Below, one piece after another: positions 48,000 to 60,304 of a stretch of DNA of 64,000 nucleotides. A program made the translations under genes and the position numbers. The notes beneath the pieces were generated by a model, which worked only from the letters and a program-made list of their open reading frames with translations, made no database searches and was not told the origin of the DNA. Numbering within the stretch: position 1 is the stretch's first letter; each line of letters starts with the position of its first letter. This stretch comes from Gnetum montanum (lineage: Eukaryota; Streptophyta; Gnetopsida; Gnetales; Gnetaceae): assembly GCA_015680685.1 (NCBI GenBank), contig MNCI01035139.1, forward strand, positions 82,232-146,231, in the 5' to 3' direction.

Positions 48000-49260
48000 A
48001 ATGGAACCATCTAAGGGCCTTGTCTATGCATATATGGAAAGCATGGATGAATTGAAAAAGGTCCATCAACAAGTCTCCAATGTTGATGACAGTGATGCTT
48101 AGGAAAAGCTACAGATCCCTGAAAGCATTTGATAGGAGCCCTTGGAACTGAAAACCCTATCGGCCAATCTGGAATATGCATTCTTGTAGAATGGCAAGCT
48201 GGTAATCATCAATGCCACTCTTGCTCGTAAGCAAAAGAAGAAATTGCTAAAAATGGCTAAAAATGAATGGCTACTTTTGCATGGTCATATCATGAATTGA
48301 AGGGAGTTGACCCTAGGATATGCCAACATCGGATCTATATTGACTCCATAAATCCATGATGACAATGACAATGATATTTGAACCCCAAATTAAAGCAATT
48401 TGTCAAGGATGAAATTGAATAATTTTTTAAAGTGGGGTTCATCTATTCCATTGCAAATAGAAAATGGATCAGCCCACTCATTATTATGCCAAAGAAGGGT
48501 GGCAAATGGATGGTCTATATAGATTTCTAACTACTAAACATTGAAACCTTCAAGGATCACTTCCCACTTTCATTTCTAGATCAAGTGTTGGATACCATTG
48601 CAGGGCATTGTTACTATAGCTTTTTGGATGGTTATAGTGGCTATAACCAAATCCAAATCATGATCGAAGATCATGCCAAGATAACATTTACAAGTCCCTA
48701 GGGGACTTTCACATATAAGAAGATTCCCTTTGGCCTATGTAATGCACCTGCAACCTTCCAATGCCTTATCCTCAGCGTCTTTCAATAACAGATTGGTAAT
48801 GGGGTAGAAGTCTTCATGGATGACTTCTATANGTCTTTCAATAACAGATTGGTAATGGGGTAGAAGTCTTCATGGATGACTTCTATACCTATGGAGCAAC
48901 ATTTCAACAATCCTTGAATCACCTTGAGCAAGTTTTAAAAATATTTGTGGAAACAAATTTACAGCTCAACTAGAAAAAGAGCCACTTGATGGTCCAAAAG
49001 GGCATTGTTCTAGGGCACCGCATTTCACAAGCAAGGATTGGTGTAGATCCTGAAAAGATCAGGATCATCTAAGGAATCACTAGTCAACCAAGTACTATAA
49101 AATATGTTCAGTCATTCCTTGGCCACACTGGTTATTACTGATGCTTCATTAAAAATTTCTAGAAGATCACCAAGCCGTTGGTAGAACTAACAAAGAAATA
49201 TGCTCCATTTGTCTAGACTAAGGAATGCGAATCCGCATTCCAAATGCTCAAACAGAAACT
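48000..49260 (+). pseudogene. Reverse transcriptase of the Athila-like element
   Basis: The linker PLELKTLSANLEYAFL (48137) matches the Athila signature before RT. RT motifs follow: FLDGYSGYNQI-type sequence near 48620, FTYKKIPFGLCNAPATFQ (48709) and the catalytic FMDD, which appears twice (near 48815 and 48871) because of the duplication around the N at 48832. The thumb follows with GHRISQARIGVDPEKI (49014). Numerous stops. Confidence 0.8.
48777..48887. other. Single N flanked by an exact 55-bp duplication
   Basis: 48777-48831 and 48833-48887 are identical with N at 48832 between them. Same style of join as at 45971. It duplicates the RT catalytic FMDD motif. Confidence 0.85.
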
Positions 49261-49269
49261 TGTAGAAAA

Positions 49270-49669
49270 TCTAATTCTATGGGCACTAGACTAGTCCAGG
49301 CCTTTTCATATCATGATGCATATGTCTAGTTATGCATTGGAAGCCATGTTTGCATAGTTCAATGATCAAAGACTTCCATACTATATTCACTGTGCAAGCC
49401 GAAGCATTGTGGGTGCTTAGCTCAACTACACCACCACTGAAAAGGAAATAATGGTAGTAGTGTTTACCTTGAAAAAATTCTTACACTATATACTCAAGTA
49501 CAAGGTGTTTTTATATACTGACCACAGTGCCATCCAATTCCTAATGAACAAACCAACGATGAGTCCCCATATCATATTATGGCTTGTGATCCTTCAGATA
49601 TTTGACCTTACTATGGTAGATAGGAAGGGAATTGAGAATGTGGTTGCTGACCACTTATCTCAGTTATGA
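49270..49669 (+). pseudogene. RNase H of the Athila-like element
   Basis: SYALEAMFAQF, then the frame 49451-49669 with LKKFLHYILKYKVFLYTDHSAIQFLM and ENVVADHLSQL at its end, closed by TGA. YTTTEKE precedes it. The Asp of the first catalytic site (usual CDAS) is replaced; the others are kept. Confidence 0.8.
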
Positions 49670-49679
49670 TGGGATGGTG

Positions 49680-51019
49680 TGGAGGAGGATGAGCCACTCT
49701 CTAATCAATTTCTAGACAAACTCCTCTTCACTAGAGAAATCAATGAGGAGATGCCCATAGGAACAACTTGGTTCAATGACATCCTCACCTATCTCTCAAC
49801 ACAAGAATTACCAAAAGAGAGCAATCATCAAAAGAAGCAGCAATTTCTTCACAAGGTCAAGCACATCATGGAAATCAATGGACACCTTTACAAGCTGTGT
49901 GTGAATGGCCTGGTTTGATGGTGCATCCCTGATGTGGATACACTACGCATCCTTCAGGATGCTCACGAGGGCCCTTGTGGGACCCACTATGTTGAATGAC
50001 ACACAGCCATTAAGATCCTACTTGCAGGATATTACTAGTCCATACCCTTCAGAGATGTGCAATGGTTCACCTGCTCTTGTGAATGACATCAGAGAGATGG
50101 TGGGATAACCACACAAATGAAGGGACTCCAACAGTGGATCTAGCCACTGGAAGACTTCAATATTTGGGGCATTGACTTCATGGGTAACATCACACCTATG
50201 TCCAATGGAAAGGTGTACATCATCATTATTGTAGACTACTGTACTAAGTGGGTAGAGGCAGTAGCTATCACCGATTTTTCCTCAAACACAGCCACATAGT
50301 TTTTCCAATAGCAAATCATGAATAGGTTTGGAGTGCCACATGCACTCATTTTAGATAATGGAACTCATTTCATGGACACTACTTTTCGTAAACTTATGCA
50401 ACACTTGGGGTTCAAACATAAATTTACAACACCTTATCAGCCCCAAGTGAACGGGCAAGCCGAAGTTACAAATAGGGAGATTACAAAGATCCTAACTAGG
50501 ACCATTAGCAAATATAGGATGGATTGGAGCACAAAACATAACAATTCCCTCTGGGCCTATCGGTCCACATGGAAATTTCCTATAGGCTACTCTCCTTACG
50601 AGTTAGTGTACGGGAAACTACAGAAACTTCCAATTTAGGTAGAACTATGAACACTATCTACCACCAGTGACTTGGATCTAGACTTATCACGAGCACAACA
50701 AGAATGACTCATCAACTTGAATGTGCTAGATGAGAATTGAGTAGTAGCCCTATTATCAAATGAGATACACAAGGCCTATAATCAAAAACATCATGATCTT
50801 AGAATTCAAAAGGTAACATTTCGACGTGGAGATAAGGTACTCTACTGGAACCCCACACATGTACTGCAATGTACTAAGTTTCAAACACTGTGGGAGGGAC
50901 CTTTTATTATTTCTAAATCCTTTTTGTCCAGGGCCTTGTTTATACACAAACCTGAGGATCCCACAAAGACACAGTTAGTTAATACGAAAAAGTTAAAACC
51001 CTTCCACGAACTCCAATAA
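49680..51019 (+). pseudogene. Integrase of the Athila-like element
   Basis: The N-terminal part is damaged (49900-50110). Core: NIWGIDFMGNI (50161), VDYCTKWVEAVAI, LILDNGTHF (50348) and NGQAEVTNRE (50449) keep D, D and E. WAYRSTWKFPIGYSPYELVYGK is a typical Athila segment. The C-terminus has GDKVLYWNPTH and LWEGPFIISKSF, with TAA at about 51019. Stops lie at 50297, 50309 and 50637. Confidence 0.85.
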
Positions 51020-51225
51020 ACCAGTGTCACTACCCTCTCATCACATAGCCAACCTCATTCCATTTTTCAGATCTCCTACTCTTAACATAGTTTTGTGGGA
51101 GATCACATTCCATGCTAACCAATTCTACTGGCTCCTTAGTTTTTTTTGCAAGATTTTGTTTTACAACATCATTCGTATGTTTTCCATTCTTGCTTACTTT
51201 TTCTTTCTTTATTTACTTATCTATT

Positions 51226-51267
<42 letters not shown>

Positions 51268-52340
51268 CTTATCTTCCAGTTGGTTTATACTTTTCATTAA
51301 TAAGTTGTCTTATTGTCACAGGATGTACTGGTGTGGTTGTTTCTCTTTGTGATGGGTTGCATGATATGATCCACCTATTATATCTAGTTCCCACCTTTGC
51401 ATTATTGTTCTAGGCTGTCATGTTGTACTCTCATTTCATGTAATAGGTAGGGAGTCCACATAATCCATCCATCCATCCACCCACTCCATGGTTTTCCTTA
51501 TTTTTGAAACATGCAATCCCTTTTAGTTATAAACAACTTTAATTAATTCATGACTTGCGTAGTTTCCAGACTTAAGAAGGATCCAACAATTTGAACAAAG
51601 TGTGACTTCAAGGAGAATGCAACATTCTTCATACTTTTCTATTTCCTTGCATGAGAGTATGTGTCCTCATGGACTTCTTACCACTCCATATCCTCTCTTA
51701 ACTAGAAGTTACATGGCAATTTTTCCTTGCATGATGTGGTCCTCATCACTCAGAAAGAAAAAAAAACAATGAGGATTCAAAGCACACCCCTTGGACCAAA
51801 TGCATGCATAAATGCATGGGTCTTTGCATGGTGTGATTCCCATAAAAAATAAAAACAAACAAACACATGGGAATTCAAAGAACACCCCTTAGACTGCCTC
51901 TAATGGGCTAGAAGCACCAGTTATGAAACTTTCTTTGTCCCCTCTAACTCAGCCCTTTTTACTTTCTCTCACTCACTCATGTTTGAGTGGTGGTTGTTTG
52001 TGGGAGCATTCTGGTGCCCCAAGGGGATGGACTAGTCTTTGAATGTTGATGCGATGTCACTGAACGTGGTTGGTTTTTGGTTTGGACTAAGGATGGATCC
52101 TATTGGGTCACTTAATTACACACTTCACAAGGGATTTCATGTGACCAACATTAGCAATTCCATCTCACTTCCTCTTCTCTTCATCATTCGCTTCCCATTA
52201 TTCATATCACTATTGGTTCTATGTCTTGAATGTCTATCATGTTCTACTAGAACTTATAATTCTTTTGGTGGTTATCATGGATTTGGGTATTAACTCGCAG
52301 TCATCATTAATTAACTACGGGGTCCACAGACTCCTGTGTT
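51020..52340. other. 3' region of the Athila-like element
   Basis: No convincing ORF3/env frame on the plus strand. Two near-copies of an imperfect repeat (CACCCCTTGGACCAAATGC at 51785 and CACCCCTTAGACTGCCTC at 51884) are seen. Contains the microsatellite below. Confidence 0.5.
51231..51268. repeat. (GT)n-(GC)n compound microsatellite
   Basis: About 14 GT units followed by five GC units, an alternating purine-pyrimidine tract that can adopt Z-DNA. Frames crossing it are spurious. Confidence 0.95.
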
Positions 52341-53138
52341 GATGATATGCAAGGGCTACTAAGGCTACCACCTGCTATGGGAAGGACCCACTTGCATATC
52401 CTCTGGTTCCGTTTGTTAATCCCCTATCCTCTTCATATGGTTGGTCGATTGTTTCTATGCTAACCATCACATGGTCACTCATCTGCAAAGTTCCATACTA
52501 TGATATTCTCCTTATTTTGACTCTTCTTCTAGCTACACTCTTCCTTCCTCTTTCACTCATACTATTCTCTGGTCTCTGCAACTTCGAATCACCCCCAATG
52601 ATTGTGCTCTAATTCACATCTTTGTATTTTTTCTTTAATAGTCAACACAAGTCAACCTTCATAGCACAATTGTGTCAACTAGGCCTCATATACATGTCCA
52701 CCTACATCTACACAGCCTCATTACTGCAGCCCCGTCGATGCATGGCAAAAATCCTATATATACCACCATTGCACCTTTGGAATTTGTCCATTTGTTCACA
52801 AAACTAGGGGATTTTTTCCATTTTTTTATGTCAAAACTTCTTTCCAAGCACAAAATGTTCCCATCATGTGTCCTAATCCAACCATTCTTTCAACCCTTCA
52901 CAACCATAGGTATTCTCTTCATCATGGGGGGGTGAGGTCTTTAAGTATTATAATTATCAAAGACTTACACCTCTTAAGAGATAGAAAAGGAAATACAAAA
53001 ATAACAAAACAACTATAAATTTCAACTCATTATGTTTTACTATTTTTGTAACTCCTCAACTACACTCCAAGGAACTTAATAGGATGCACATGTGATTTTC
53101 ATAGCTTGGTCAAGATGAGAAGGTGTATGATTGTCATT
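52340..53138 (+). mobile_element. Probable 3' LTR of the Athila-like element
   Basis: GTGTCAACTAGGCCTCAT (52672) and CGTCGATGCATGGC match the 5' LTR around 43778 and 43830; TAAGAGATAGAAAAGGAAAT (52976) matches 44350. It ends near ...GATTGTCA, aligned with the ...CTCATCA end of the 5' LTR. The start is uncertain and the two LTRs are strongly diverged. Confidence 0.5.
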
Positions 53139-53425
53139 TTGAGCAACTTATACACATTTTAATTCATGGTTATTCTATGACTATAGATGGCACCCAAACC
53201 AAGGCATCCAAGGGAAGAAGGACCATCCCAACCAAGGGACAGGTGATTGAGAACAGGAAGAGGCCGAGGCATAAAACCTCCAGAGCATGCAAAGGGCTCA
53301 CACACAATTGGCCACCTCCATGAATAATTTGACATGGAATCTATTCATTAGATTCTTGAAGAGGACCTCCCCAGTGAACAATCGCAAAGGGACAAGACTC
53401 TGATGGTAGTGCCATGACTAGAGGT
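53139..53425. other. Short flank between the Athila-like and Tat-type units
   Basis: A plus-strand frame from 53190 begins MAPKPRHPREEGPSQP and goes on with two or three stops (RTGRGRGIKPP). It may be a gag start or other debris. No family recognised. Confidence 0.3.
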
Positions 53426-54922
53426 TGAAACACCACAAAATTTCAGTTCTCATCATCATGACTACAAATATGGCTAAGTGTCAAAATGGTGGCACTTTGC
53501 CAATATTTTTCCAAGTGTTTAGTGTAGTCAGCTCCAACTGCCAGATTTGCAAATTTTTTCTAAGTGTTAGAAAGATGGCACTTTCTACATAGATATTACA
53601 CTATGTAGGATAGCACACTATTACACTGCATAGCATAGTGTAGTGTAGCACACTATTATGCTGCGTAGCATAGCACCCTATTACGTTGGATAGCGTAGCA
53701 CCCTGTTACACTATGTAGCGTAGCGTAGTGTAGCGCAGCATAATGTAGCATAGCATAGCACCCTATTACACTGCATAGTGTAGCACCTTGTTATGTTGTA
53801 GTGTAGAACCATGTCTACTACAGTGTAGCATCTTATTTAATATAGCCTAGCACCATATCTACTGTAGCGTAGCACCTTGTCTACTACGGCACTACAACCA
53901 TGTCTACTACAACATAGCAACCACATCTACTACAACGTAGCAACCATGTCTACTGCAACATAGCACCCTGTGACACATAGCAGCTAGCATCTTGTGTCCT
54001 ACACGTAGCGTGGGACAAGCCCAACAACTAGCATCCTGTGTCCCATGTCTAACATGGGATGAGCATAGTAAATAGTAGCAACCAACATCTTGTGTCTTAT
54101 GCATAATACGGGATGAGCGTAGCAGATAGCATGGTCCCACCCACCACACTGGCACGTGGCACCTAATCCGCATTCTGGGCTAACCCTAGCCCTGTAAATA
54201 CCCCTCTGTCCTCTTTAAAAATGGAAGGTGAAGAGAAGAAGGGGTTGGCTTTTATTTTTCACGAAAGAGGTAGTTGGCACTTCCGTTTGGCATTTTTGGC
54301 ACTTTGGGATCCTTGCACCTATCTCCATGGGCGAACGAGACCCAAAGCACATCACACCAACAGAGAAGCACACCAGCATCACGTAATACACTATAGCCCC
54401 ATTTCAAACCTATACAACATCGCACAGTACACCGTGGCTACCAACCCAGTAGGCACAATTCATCATACTGAGCACTAGACTTCATAGCCTGACACCACCG
54501 AGCTTGTGACTGTGCTCCACTGCACCTACTGTACACAATGTATACTTGTATGAATTAGCTATGCTCCCTTTTTTTGGGGCAGTGCATCTTCCTATTCAAA
54601 CTCTCTTTTTGTCTAATTACAACATTTATTTTTTGGCATTGTCAAGCGTTCAATCATGTCCATTGTCTCATTATGTGCTTTAGCATGTTTCTACTCTTAT
54701 GCACATTACGTTTTCTTTTATTTTACCACTAGGTGTTCCATTCAAAATCATTCTTTGCAAAAGGATTATTATACACCAGTTAAATCCCTATCTAATTTAC
54801 TAGACCATTCAAGGCACCTTCAATCCATTTTTTCTAGCACAACCCTCACACAGATCTGGGGTTAGGTTGTGCACATGAAGACCTCTCAATGTTTCCAACC
54901 ACTGACGTTTTCTATCACTACA
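53426..54922 (+). mobile_element. 5' LTR of Tat-type element D
   Basis: Begins TGAAACACCACAAAATTTC and ends ...TATCACTACA, followed by the PBS. TATA box decayed to TGTAAATA at 54193-54200. The middle (53590-53990) is filled with TAGCR repeats. Confidence 0.75.
53590..53990. repeat. TAGCRTAGC array in LTR D
   Basis: About 400 bases of units such as GCATAGCATAGTGTAGCAC in which CACCCTATTAC-like spacers recur roughly every 30-40 bases. The most expanded array of this family in the window. Confidence 0.75.
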
Positions 54923-54927
54923 GTTTT

Positions 54928-54946
54928 TTGTGCTAGAAGGAAGGCC
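54928..54946 (+). promoter_or_regulatory. Primer-binding site of element D (decayed)
   Basis: TTGTGCTAGAAGGAAGGCC, two changes from the family PBS, five bases after the LTR end. Confidence 0.65.
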
Positions 54947-54964
54947 TAAACCTCCATCTCGCAC

Positions 54965-55275
54965 AACATAGCGACTACGTCATGCATAGCGTAGCAACAT
55001 AGTAGGTACACCCTGCATAGTATAGCAGCTGCATCATGTGTAGTGTAGCAAGTGTGACACACTCCAACATAGCGAGTGTAGCACTAGAGTTGGCCATTTT
55101 TAGTAGTTTTCATACTTGACATTTTTTCTACATTTTCATACTTAGCATTTTTTCAGCATTTTTACACTTAGCCATTTTTTCTATATTTTTATACTTAGCC
55201 ATTTTCCTACTACTAACAGACTTAGTCATTTTTCTACTATTTTTCAAAGTTAGCCATTTTCTTCAAATAGTAAGT
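54965..55275. repeat. Leader repeats of element D
   Basis: A second TAGCR cluster (54965-55090) is followed by about seven T-rich units of around 26 bases with the core CATACTTAGCCATTTT (55090-55275). Confidence 0.7.
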
Positions 55276-55296
55276 CTCATAACCCGATCTGTGAAT

Positions 55297-57771
55297 ATGA
55301 ATTTAGATCAACCTTCCACATTGGTGTCTAACACATTTGACACTACAATCTAGCCAGAGCATGCCACACTAAGCCATGAACAATACAATTTTTTTTGTGC
55401 CAAAATCGAAGCAAGAATACGAGTGGAGTACCTTGATTTGGAGGCAAAACAAGACTATGAATGAGTCCACTAGAATGGATGGGAGTACAACCCTTCCTTG
55501 TTTGACATAATCCCACTCACAGAGTCCTACAACCAATTTTTTTTCCAGCTCATCCAGCTCATCTGTGCACACAAGCATGATGCAAATACAATCTATGAGG
55601 AAGCCTCATAGAAGGAGGAAGATGAGTTTGAGGCCTACTCCAAACATGAGAGCCACCCCTACACCATCTTCCAACAACTGCTTCCTAGTATAGCCCCTCC
55701 TCAATTTGGCCCACCCACCCTCTCTAAGTGGGTAACCATGCTAATTTAGTCTTCCTTTCAAGCAACTAATGCATTTTCCCAACACTATGCTCATGCACGG
55801 GCCACCTCCCAACACTAGACAACTCAAGTATCCTATGTCTTGCCTGTCTCGTTGGTATTTGCAGTGTCTGTCCAACCCATTCATGTGTGGCCTACCTCAA
55901 TCATTGCACCCATCACTCAACCAACACATCAACAACCATTTGCTATGATGTTAAAATGGAAACAACCATCCGCTATGATGTTAAATTGGCAAACTCCACA
56001 ACCAACAATTCTACCCTATGCTATGCAACCAACACAAGCCTAGCCAATGCAATCGGATGGCACATCCCCAAGCTTGGATTAGGCATTCTAGCTCATCCAA
56101 AGCTTGATTGAGGATATCAACAGACTCAAGGCTACCTCCTCTTACAGCATCAAGGTCATGTACTTCTACAAAGATGACATCATAAGTCCTAAGGTACCAC
56201 CCCCTAACTCTTCCAACAGGGATCTAGCTGCCTCAATTTACCAAGTACAATGGTGAAGGGGACCCCAATGCACACTTGGTCACATTTTGATCTAAGTGCC
56301 TACTTCTTCAAGCCTAGTCACATGCCATCATGCATGTGGTCCCATGTCACTCATTGGTAAGGCCTTAAACTAGTATCACATGCTACCCAAGGCCTCAATC
56401 TCCACTTTGGAGGATCTCACAAGCCAGTTTGTGATATGCTTTACATACAACCTAAAGCCTAAAGCAACCCTTGACCAACTCATGTAGGTTAAGTAGGGAT
56501 CTCTAGAGCCCATGCCAACATTTGTCCAACGTTGGAATGCTGCATTGAGTGAAATCCATGAACCCCTAGCAGAGACACATCTACTGGCCATCTTCAAAGG
56601 TGTAGTGAATGACTTCATCAGGTCCAAATTGTATTATCTAGCCCCAAAGTCCCTTAGCCAAGCCTTTGCCCAAACAAAAAGCATAGAGGAAGCAACACAA
56701 GCTAGCAATGATCCATCCTATGTCAGTTACAGAAACCAACATGATCACAAGCAAAACACAACAATGGAAACAGTGGCTGCAAGCGCAAAAGCAACCAACT
56801 AGGGCCCAACAGTTAAGTAGCCCATGGACCCAGCTAACAAAATTGCCAACTCTAGCACCAACTTACCTAAATCGGCAAGGGCCACCCCAAGGCACAACTT
56901 TCAGTGCAAGGACCGCTCAAAGTATACACCACTACCAATGCAACCCTCTGAACTACTGGAGTAACTCTTGAAAGTTGAGCAAATCCAATACAAACATGTA
57001 TCAAAGATTGCTTGCCAAAAACATGATAGGTACTAAGAACTACTAAGGAATTGCACATTAGTGGTACCAAACGAGCCCCCAGTCCCACAACATTTTAAAT
57101 TGGATCAATACTGTCATTACCACAAATTGGCTAGTCATAGTATAGACAATTATTATGCTTTGAAGGATGACCTTTAGAGAATGATAGAATGGGGCCAACT
57201 GGTGATCGACACAGCGAGTCAATCCAACATAGATGATGCCTCCTATGTCATAAATTCCATTAGCATAGGTGGCAAACCCAAACCTGTGCAACAACCTTTT
57301 GTAATCTGTGTGCCTTCTAACAAGGCAAAAGTCCCCTTAGCCTCCAAAAGCAGGAGGTCTCCCTTTTTTATCAAAGTGCGACCTCAGGCACCCACAACAT
57401 CCTTTGTGATCAAAGTTCCACAGCAACCATCCTCTAAGACATTAAACTGGCATGACGCAACAACAACAACAACAACCACTAAGAAACCTTTCATTATCAA
57501 GGTGCCACAACGAGTTAGTCACACAAACACTCCTAAACCACCATTTGTAATCAAGGTGCCACAATGTGATGGCCCCTCACCTACCCAAAGCCCAACAGTG
57601 GGAAATGTCTTAATATCCCCTCCCTGGAGGGTTGACCCCACTAACAACCTAGGTAGGCCTACCAAATGGCAACACAAGAGGAAAAACAAGCACCTTGCAA
57701 CCCCGATGGCCAAAGTAAAAGCCACAACCAACAAGAAACAACCAAACATTGGGGTCCCTACCCCCAAGTAG
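55297..57771 (+). pseudogene. Gag of element D
   Basis: The ATG at 55297 gives MNLDQPSTLVSNTF, then HEQYNFFCAKIEARI, as in element C. A Pro/Gln/Met linker (55800-56060) leads to the capsid domain at 56340-56700 (MSLIGKALN, LEDLTSQFVICFTYNL, EIHEPLAETHLLAIFKGVV). Next come a zinc-knuckle-like part near 57110 (CHYHKLASHSIDNYYALKDD) and a tail with four FVIKVPQ-type repeats (57290-57590). Stops are mostly TAG. Confidence 0.75.
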
Positions 57772-58527
57772 GCCAAGCAAACCAAGTCGAAGTCCCCTCC
57801 CCGAGAGATCTATCTCTCAAGCCACATGAAGGAAATCAAGGCCAACACAACAACCAATGACAAGGACTTTGTAGCTACACTAACCCAAGTGAAACAAACA
57901 CTTAAGCAAAAGAACACAACATTGAGCTTGTACAACCTAGTCATGCCTCATCTGCTCACTGCCAAGCATTAGCCCAGATCTTGGACTCCATTCTTATTAT
58001 AGAGGACATCCCTACAAATGAGGCATCCATTCGTGCAATAATGTTACCCCCTACATAACAAGAATCAAGTTCAAAAACCCTAGTGTTCCATGACAATGTA
58101 GTTAAAGTTAACCTAGAAAGAGGGGAGGTTACTATAGCTCCACTATCCATTAGCGTATGCGTTGGGTAGTGTACCATTCGCAGAGTGCATGTCAATGATG
58201 GTGCAGCAACAAATGTAGTCCTATACTCCATTATCAACAAGCTAGGCCTGACAAATGAAATCGGGCCAACCAAAACCATGTCTCTAAAATCCTTCAATCC
58301 ATCACGTGTCATAGTCAGGGGTATAATCAACTTAGCCTTTGTGGTAGGAGAGTAATTCCCCACTAGTGTAGATTTCACTATCATTAAGGAGATGCCAGGT
58401 TTCAACATGATTCTAGGCAAGCCTTGGCTAGCCCAACTAAGGGCCATCTCCTCTCCTATCCACCAAGAAATCCACCTTCCATACGAAGGTGGCCAAGTTA
58501 TCATCCATGGTGATAATGCTTCCTCTT
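57772..58527 (+). pseudogene. Protease of element D, cut off by the next LTR
   Basis: VHVNDGAATNVVLYSIINKLGL (58188): the catalytic Asp of the first position is Asn (58194-58196). ILGKPWLAQLRAIS and LPYEGGQVIIHGD follow to 58515. Just after this the sequence passes into the LTR at 58528; RT, RNase H and INT are absent. Confidence 0.75.
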
Positions 58528-60255
58528 TAAAACACCCTAAACTTCTAAGGCATTCTTGCTTCACCAGGCCCTAGAAATTCAGGCAGCATCACGGTAGTTC
58601 TTTCGGAGATGGATGCTTCAAAGTTCAAAGTCTCTAGTTTAGCAAGTTTTCTACTCCCAGTGTTGGTAGGCTCAATGGATTCTCCAACCTACCCATTTGA
58701 GTAGTTCATCCAGCTGACAGCCTACTCAAAGGCAATGTGCAGAGTTGTCAACAGTGCTCATGATGCGCAAAACAGTTAAGCAATTTTTCTAGGTTAGGAA
58801 GTTTGCTATACTACGCTACGCTATGTAGCATAGCAGGCTTCAGAAAATAGTTGTAGAGTGAAGTGCTATGCTATGCTACGATGCACAGCGTAGCATAGCA
58901 TAGAAAATGTTCAAATAGTCAACTCCCTTGCCCGATCCCAAGTTCTTCGACGGTGGCTCCCTCCTTTAGAAAGCGGCAAGTTTAGCGAAGAGAAGGCCAT
59001 GTTGGCTACTACGTTATGCTATACTACATAGCATAGCACAGCATAGCAACTCTATAGAAGTGACAAAAAATCATCTCAAAGTGCAGGATCAATAAGTTCG
59101 CAAGCTTTACATTGGAAAGTGTAAAGGCTGCAGATTTTTGGCATTTCTACAATTAACGGCAGTTGCTACGCTATGCTACGCCACATAGCATAGCACAGCA
59201 TAGCACAACGTAGCATAGTGTAGCAAATATGCAAAATCAGTCAAAACACTTCAAAGGCTTCCAACATATGCAACAGGCCCCAACGCAAGTTTCTTCCTCA
59301 AACTAGTGGCTAGGTTATGCTATGCTGCATAGCATAGAAAGATGCTACATTACGCCAACATGTTATGCTCCAAGGTGTAGCACAGTGTAGCAAGCATCTA
59401 TGCTACATCGATGCATCTCCTTGGATAGCAAGCTACTATGCTATGCCACATGGTAGGCACAGCATGGTGGGTAGTTATGCTACATCAATGCACCACACCT
59501 ATGTTTTTTACCGTTGGCACATATCTCCAAGTTCTAATAGCACAATTACAGCATGGAAAACTTGTCAATCAGTCCTACATGACCATGCAGCATAGATACA
59601 TCAACACGGGCCCAGAACACATGGCATCCAAACCGCATCTTCCATGTGCTCTTGGTCCTATAAATAGCCCGACAAGCAATGATCAAAGGGGTTGGCAATT
59701 CGGAGCACCTTTGCATAATATTAGCAAACTTGAGTAGTTAACAAATTCTGTTAGCAACTAGCAAAAAAAACCCCCTTGTTTTTAGTTAGCATCCAGTTAA
59801 CAAGTTGGCTTTTTGACATCCGGGCATTGTTGGCTTTGGAATCCGCATTTGAGCACATTGTGGGCTTGCTTTGAACGTCTTGGTTACTTTTGGGATCTTT
59901 GTGCTTCCCAGTGTTGTACAACCAATTTTATCCATCTGGCAAAGTAAATTCATATATTTGAAGTAGTTCATTCCTTAACTTCTACTTTTCTTTTCTCTTT
60001 ATCACTACATTTTGCATTATTATCACCTTCCCGCATTCAACAAATTTCATTTTGTGTTATAAGCACTGCTTTCACATTAAACGTTTGCAAAAGGTTATAT
60101 TAACACCTACTAAGTCCCTGTCTGATCTACTAGACCATTTAGGGTGCCCCATTTCCATTTTATCCAACATGGCCCTCACATAGATTTGGGATTAAAACTA
60201 TCAAGACCGACAACCTCTCAATGTTTTCCAGCCACCGACATTTTAGGTTGCAACA
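58528..60255 (+). mobile_element. Shared LTR between elements D and E
   Basis: Begins TAAAACACC (TGAAACACC with one G-to-A) and ends ...GGTTGCAACA. TATA box at 59659-59666. It directly follows the protease of D and directly precedes the PBS of E. Confidence 0.75.
58800..59480. repeat. TAGCRTAGC arrays in the D/E LTR
   Basis: Several separate hairpin-like clusters (58808, 58865, 59010, 59164, 59315) each have a GCTATGCTAC arm, a short centre CACAT or CACAG, and a GTAGCATAGC arm. Confidence 0.75.
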
Positions 60256-60261
60256 TTTTTC

Positions 60262-60280
60262 TAGTGCTAGAAGGAGGGCC
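60262..60280 (+). promoter_or_regulatory. Primer-binding site of element E
   Basis: TAGTGCTAGAAGGAGGGCC, one G-to-A from the family PBS. Confidence 0.7.
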
Positions 60281-60304
60281 TTCTTGGTGCCCTTCCCATG
60301 TTTC

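Noticed and set aside
51024-51413. Frames with CVCVCVCV or repeated Arg/Ala
   Set aside because: Produced by the GT/GC microsatellite.
53190-53320. MAPKPRHP frame as a second copy of exon 1 of the antisense gene (MAPKRERK)
   Set aside because: Only the first four residues agree; DNA downstream does not align.
55920-56000. CTATGATGTTAAA.TGG repeats in gag D that resemble array 3
   Set aside because: Only two units within a coding linker (AMMLKWKQPSAMMLNWQ); similarity to array 3 is probably chance.
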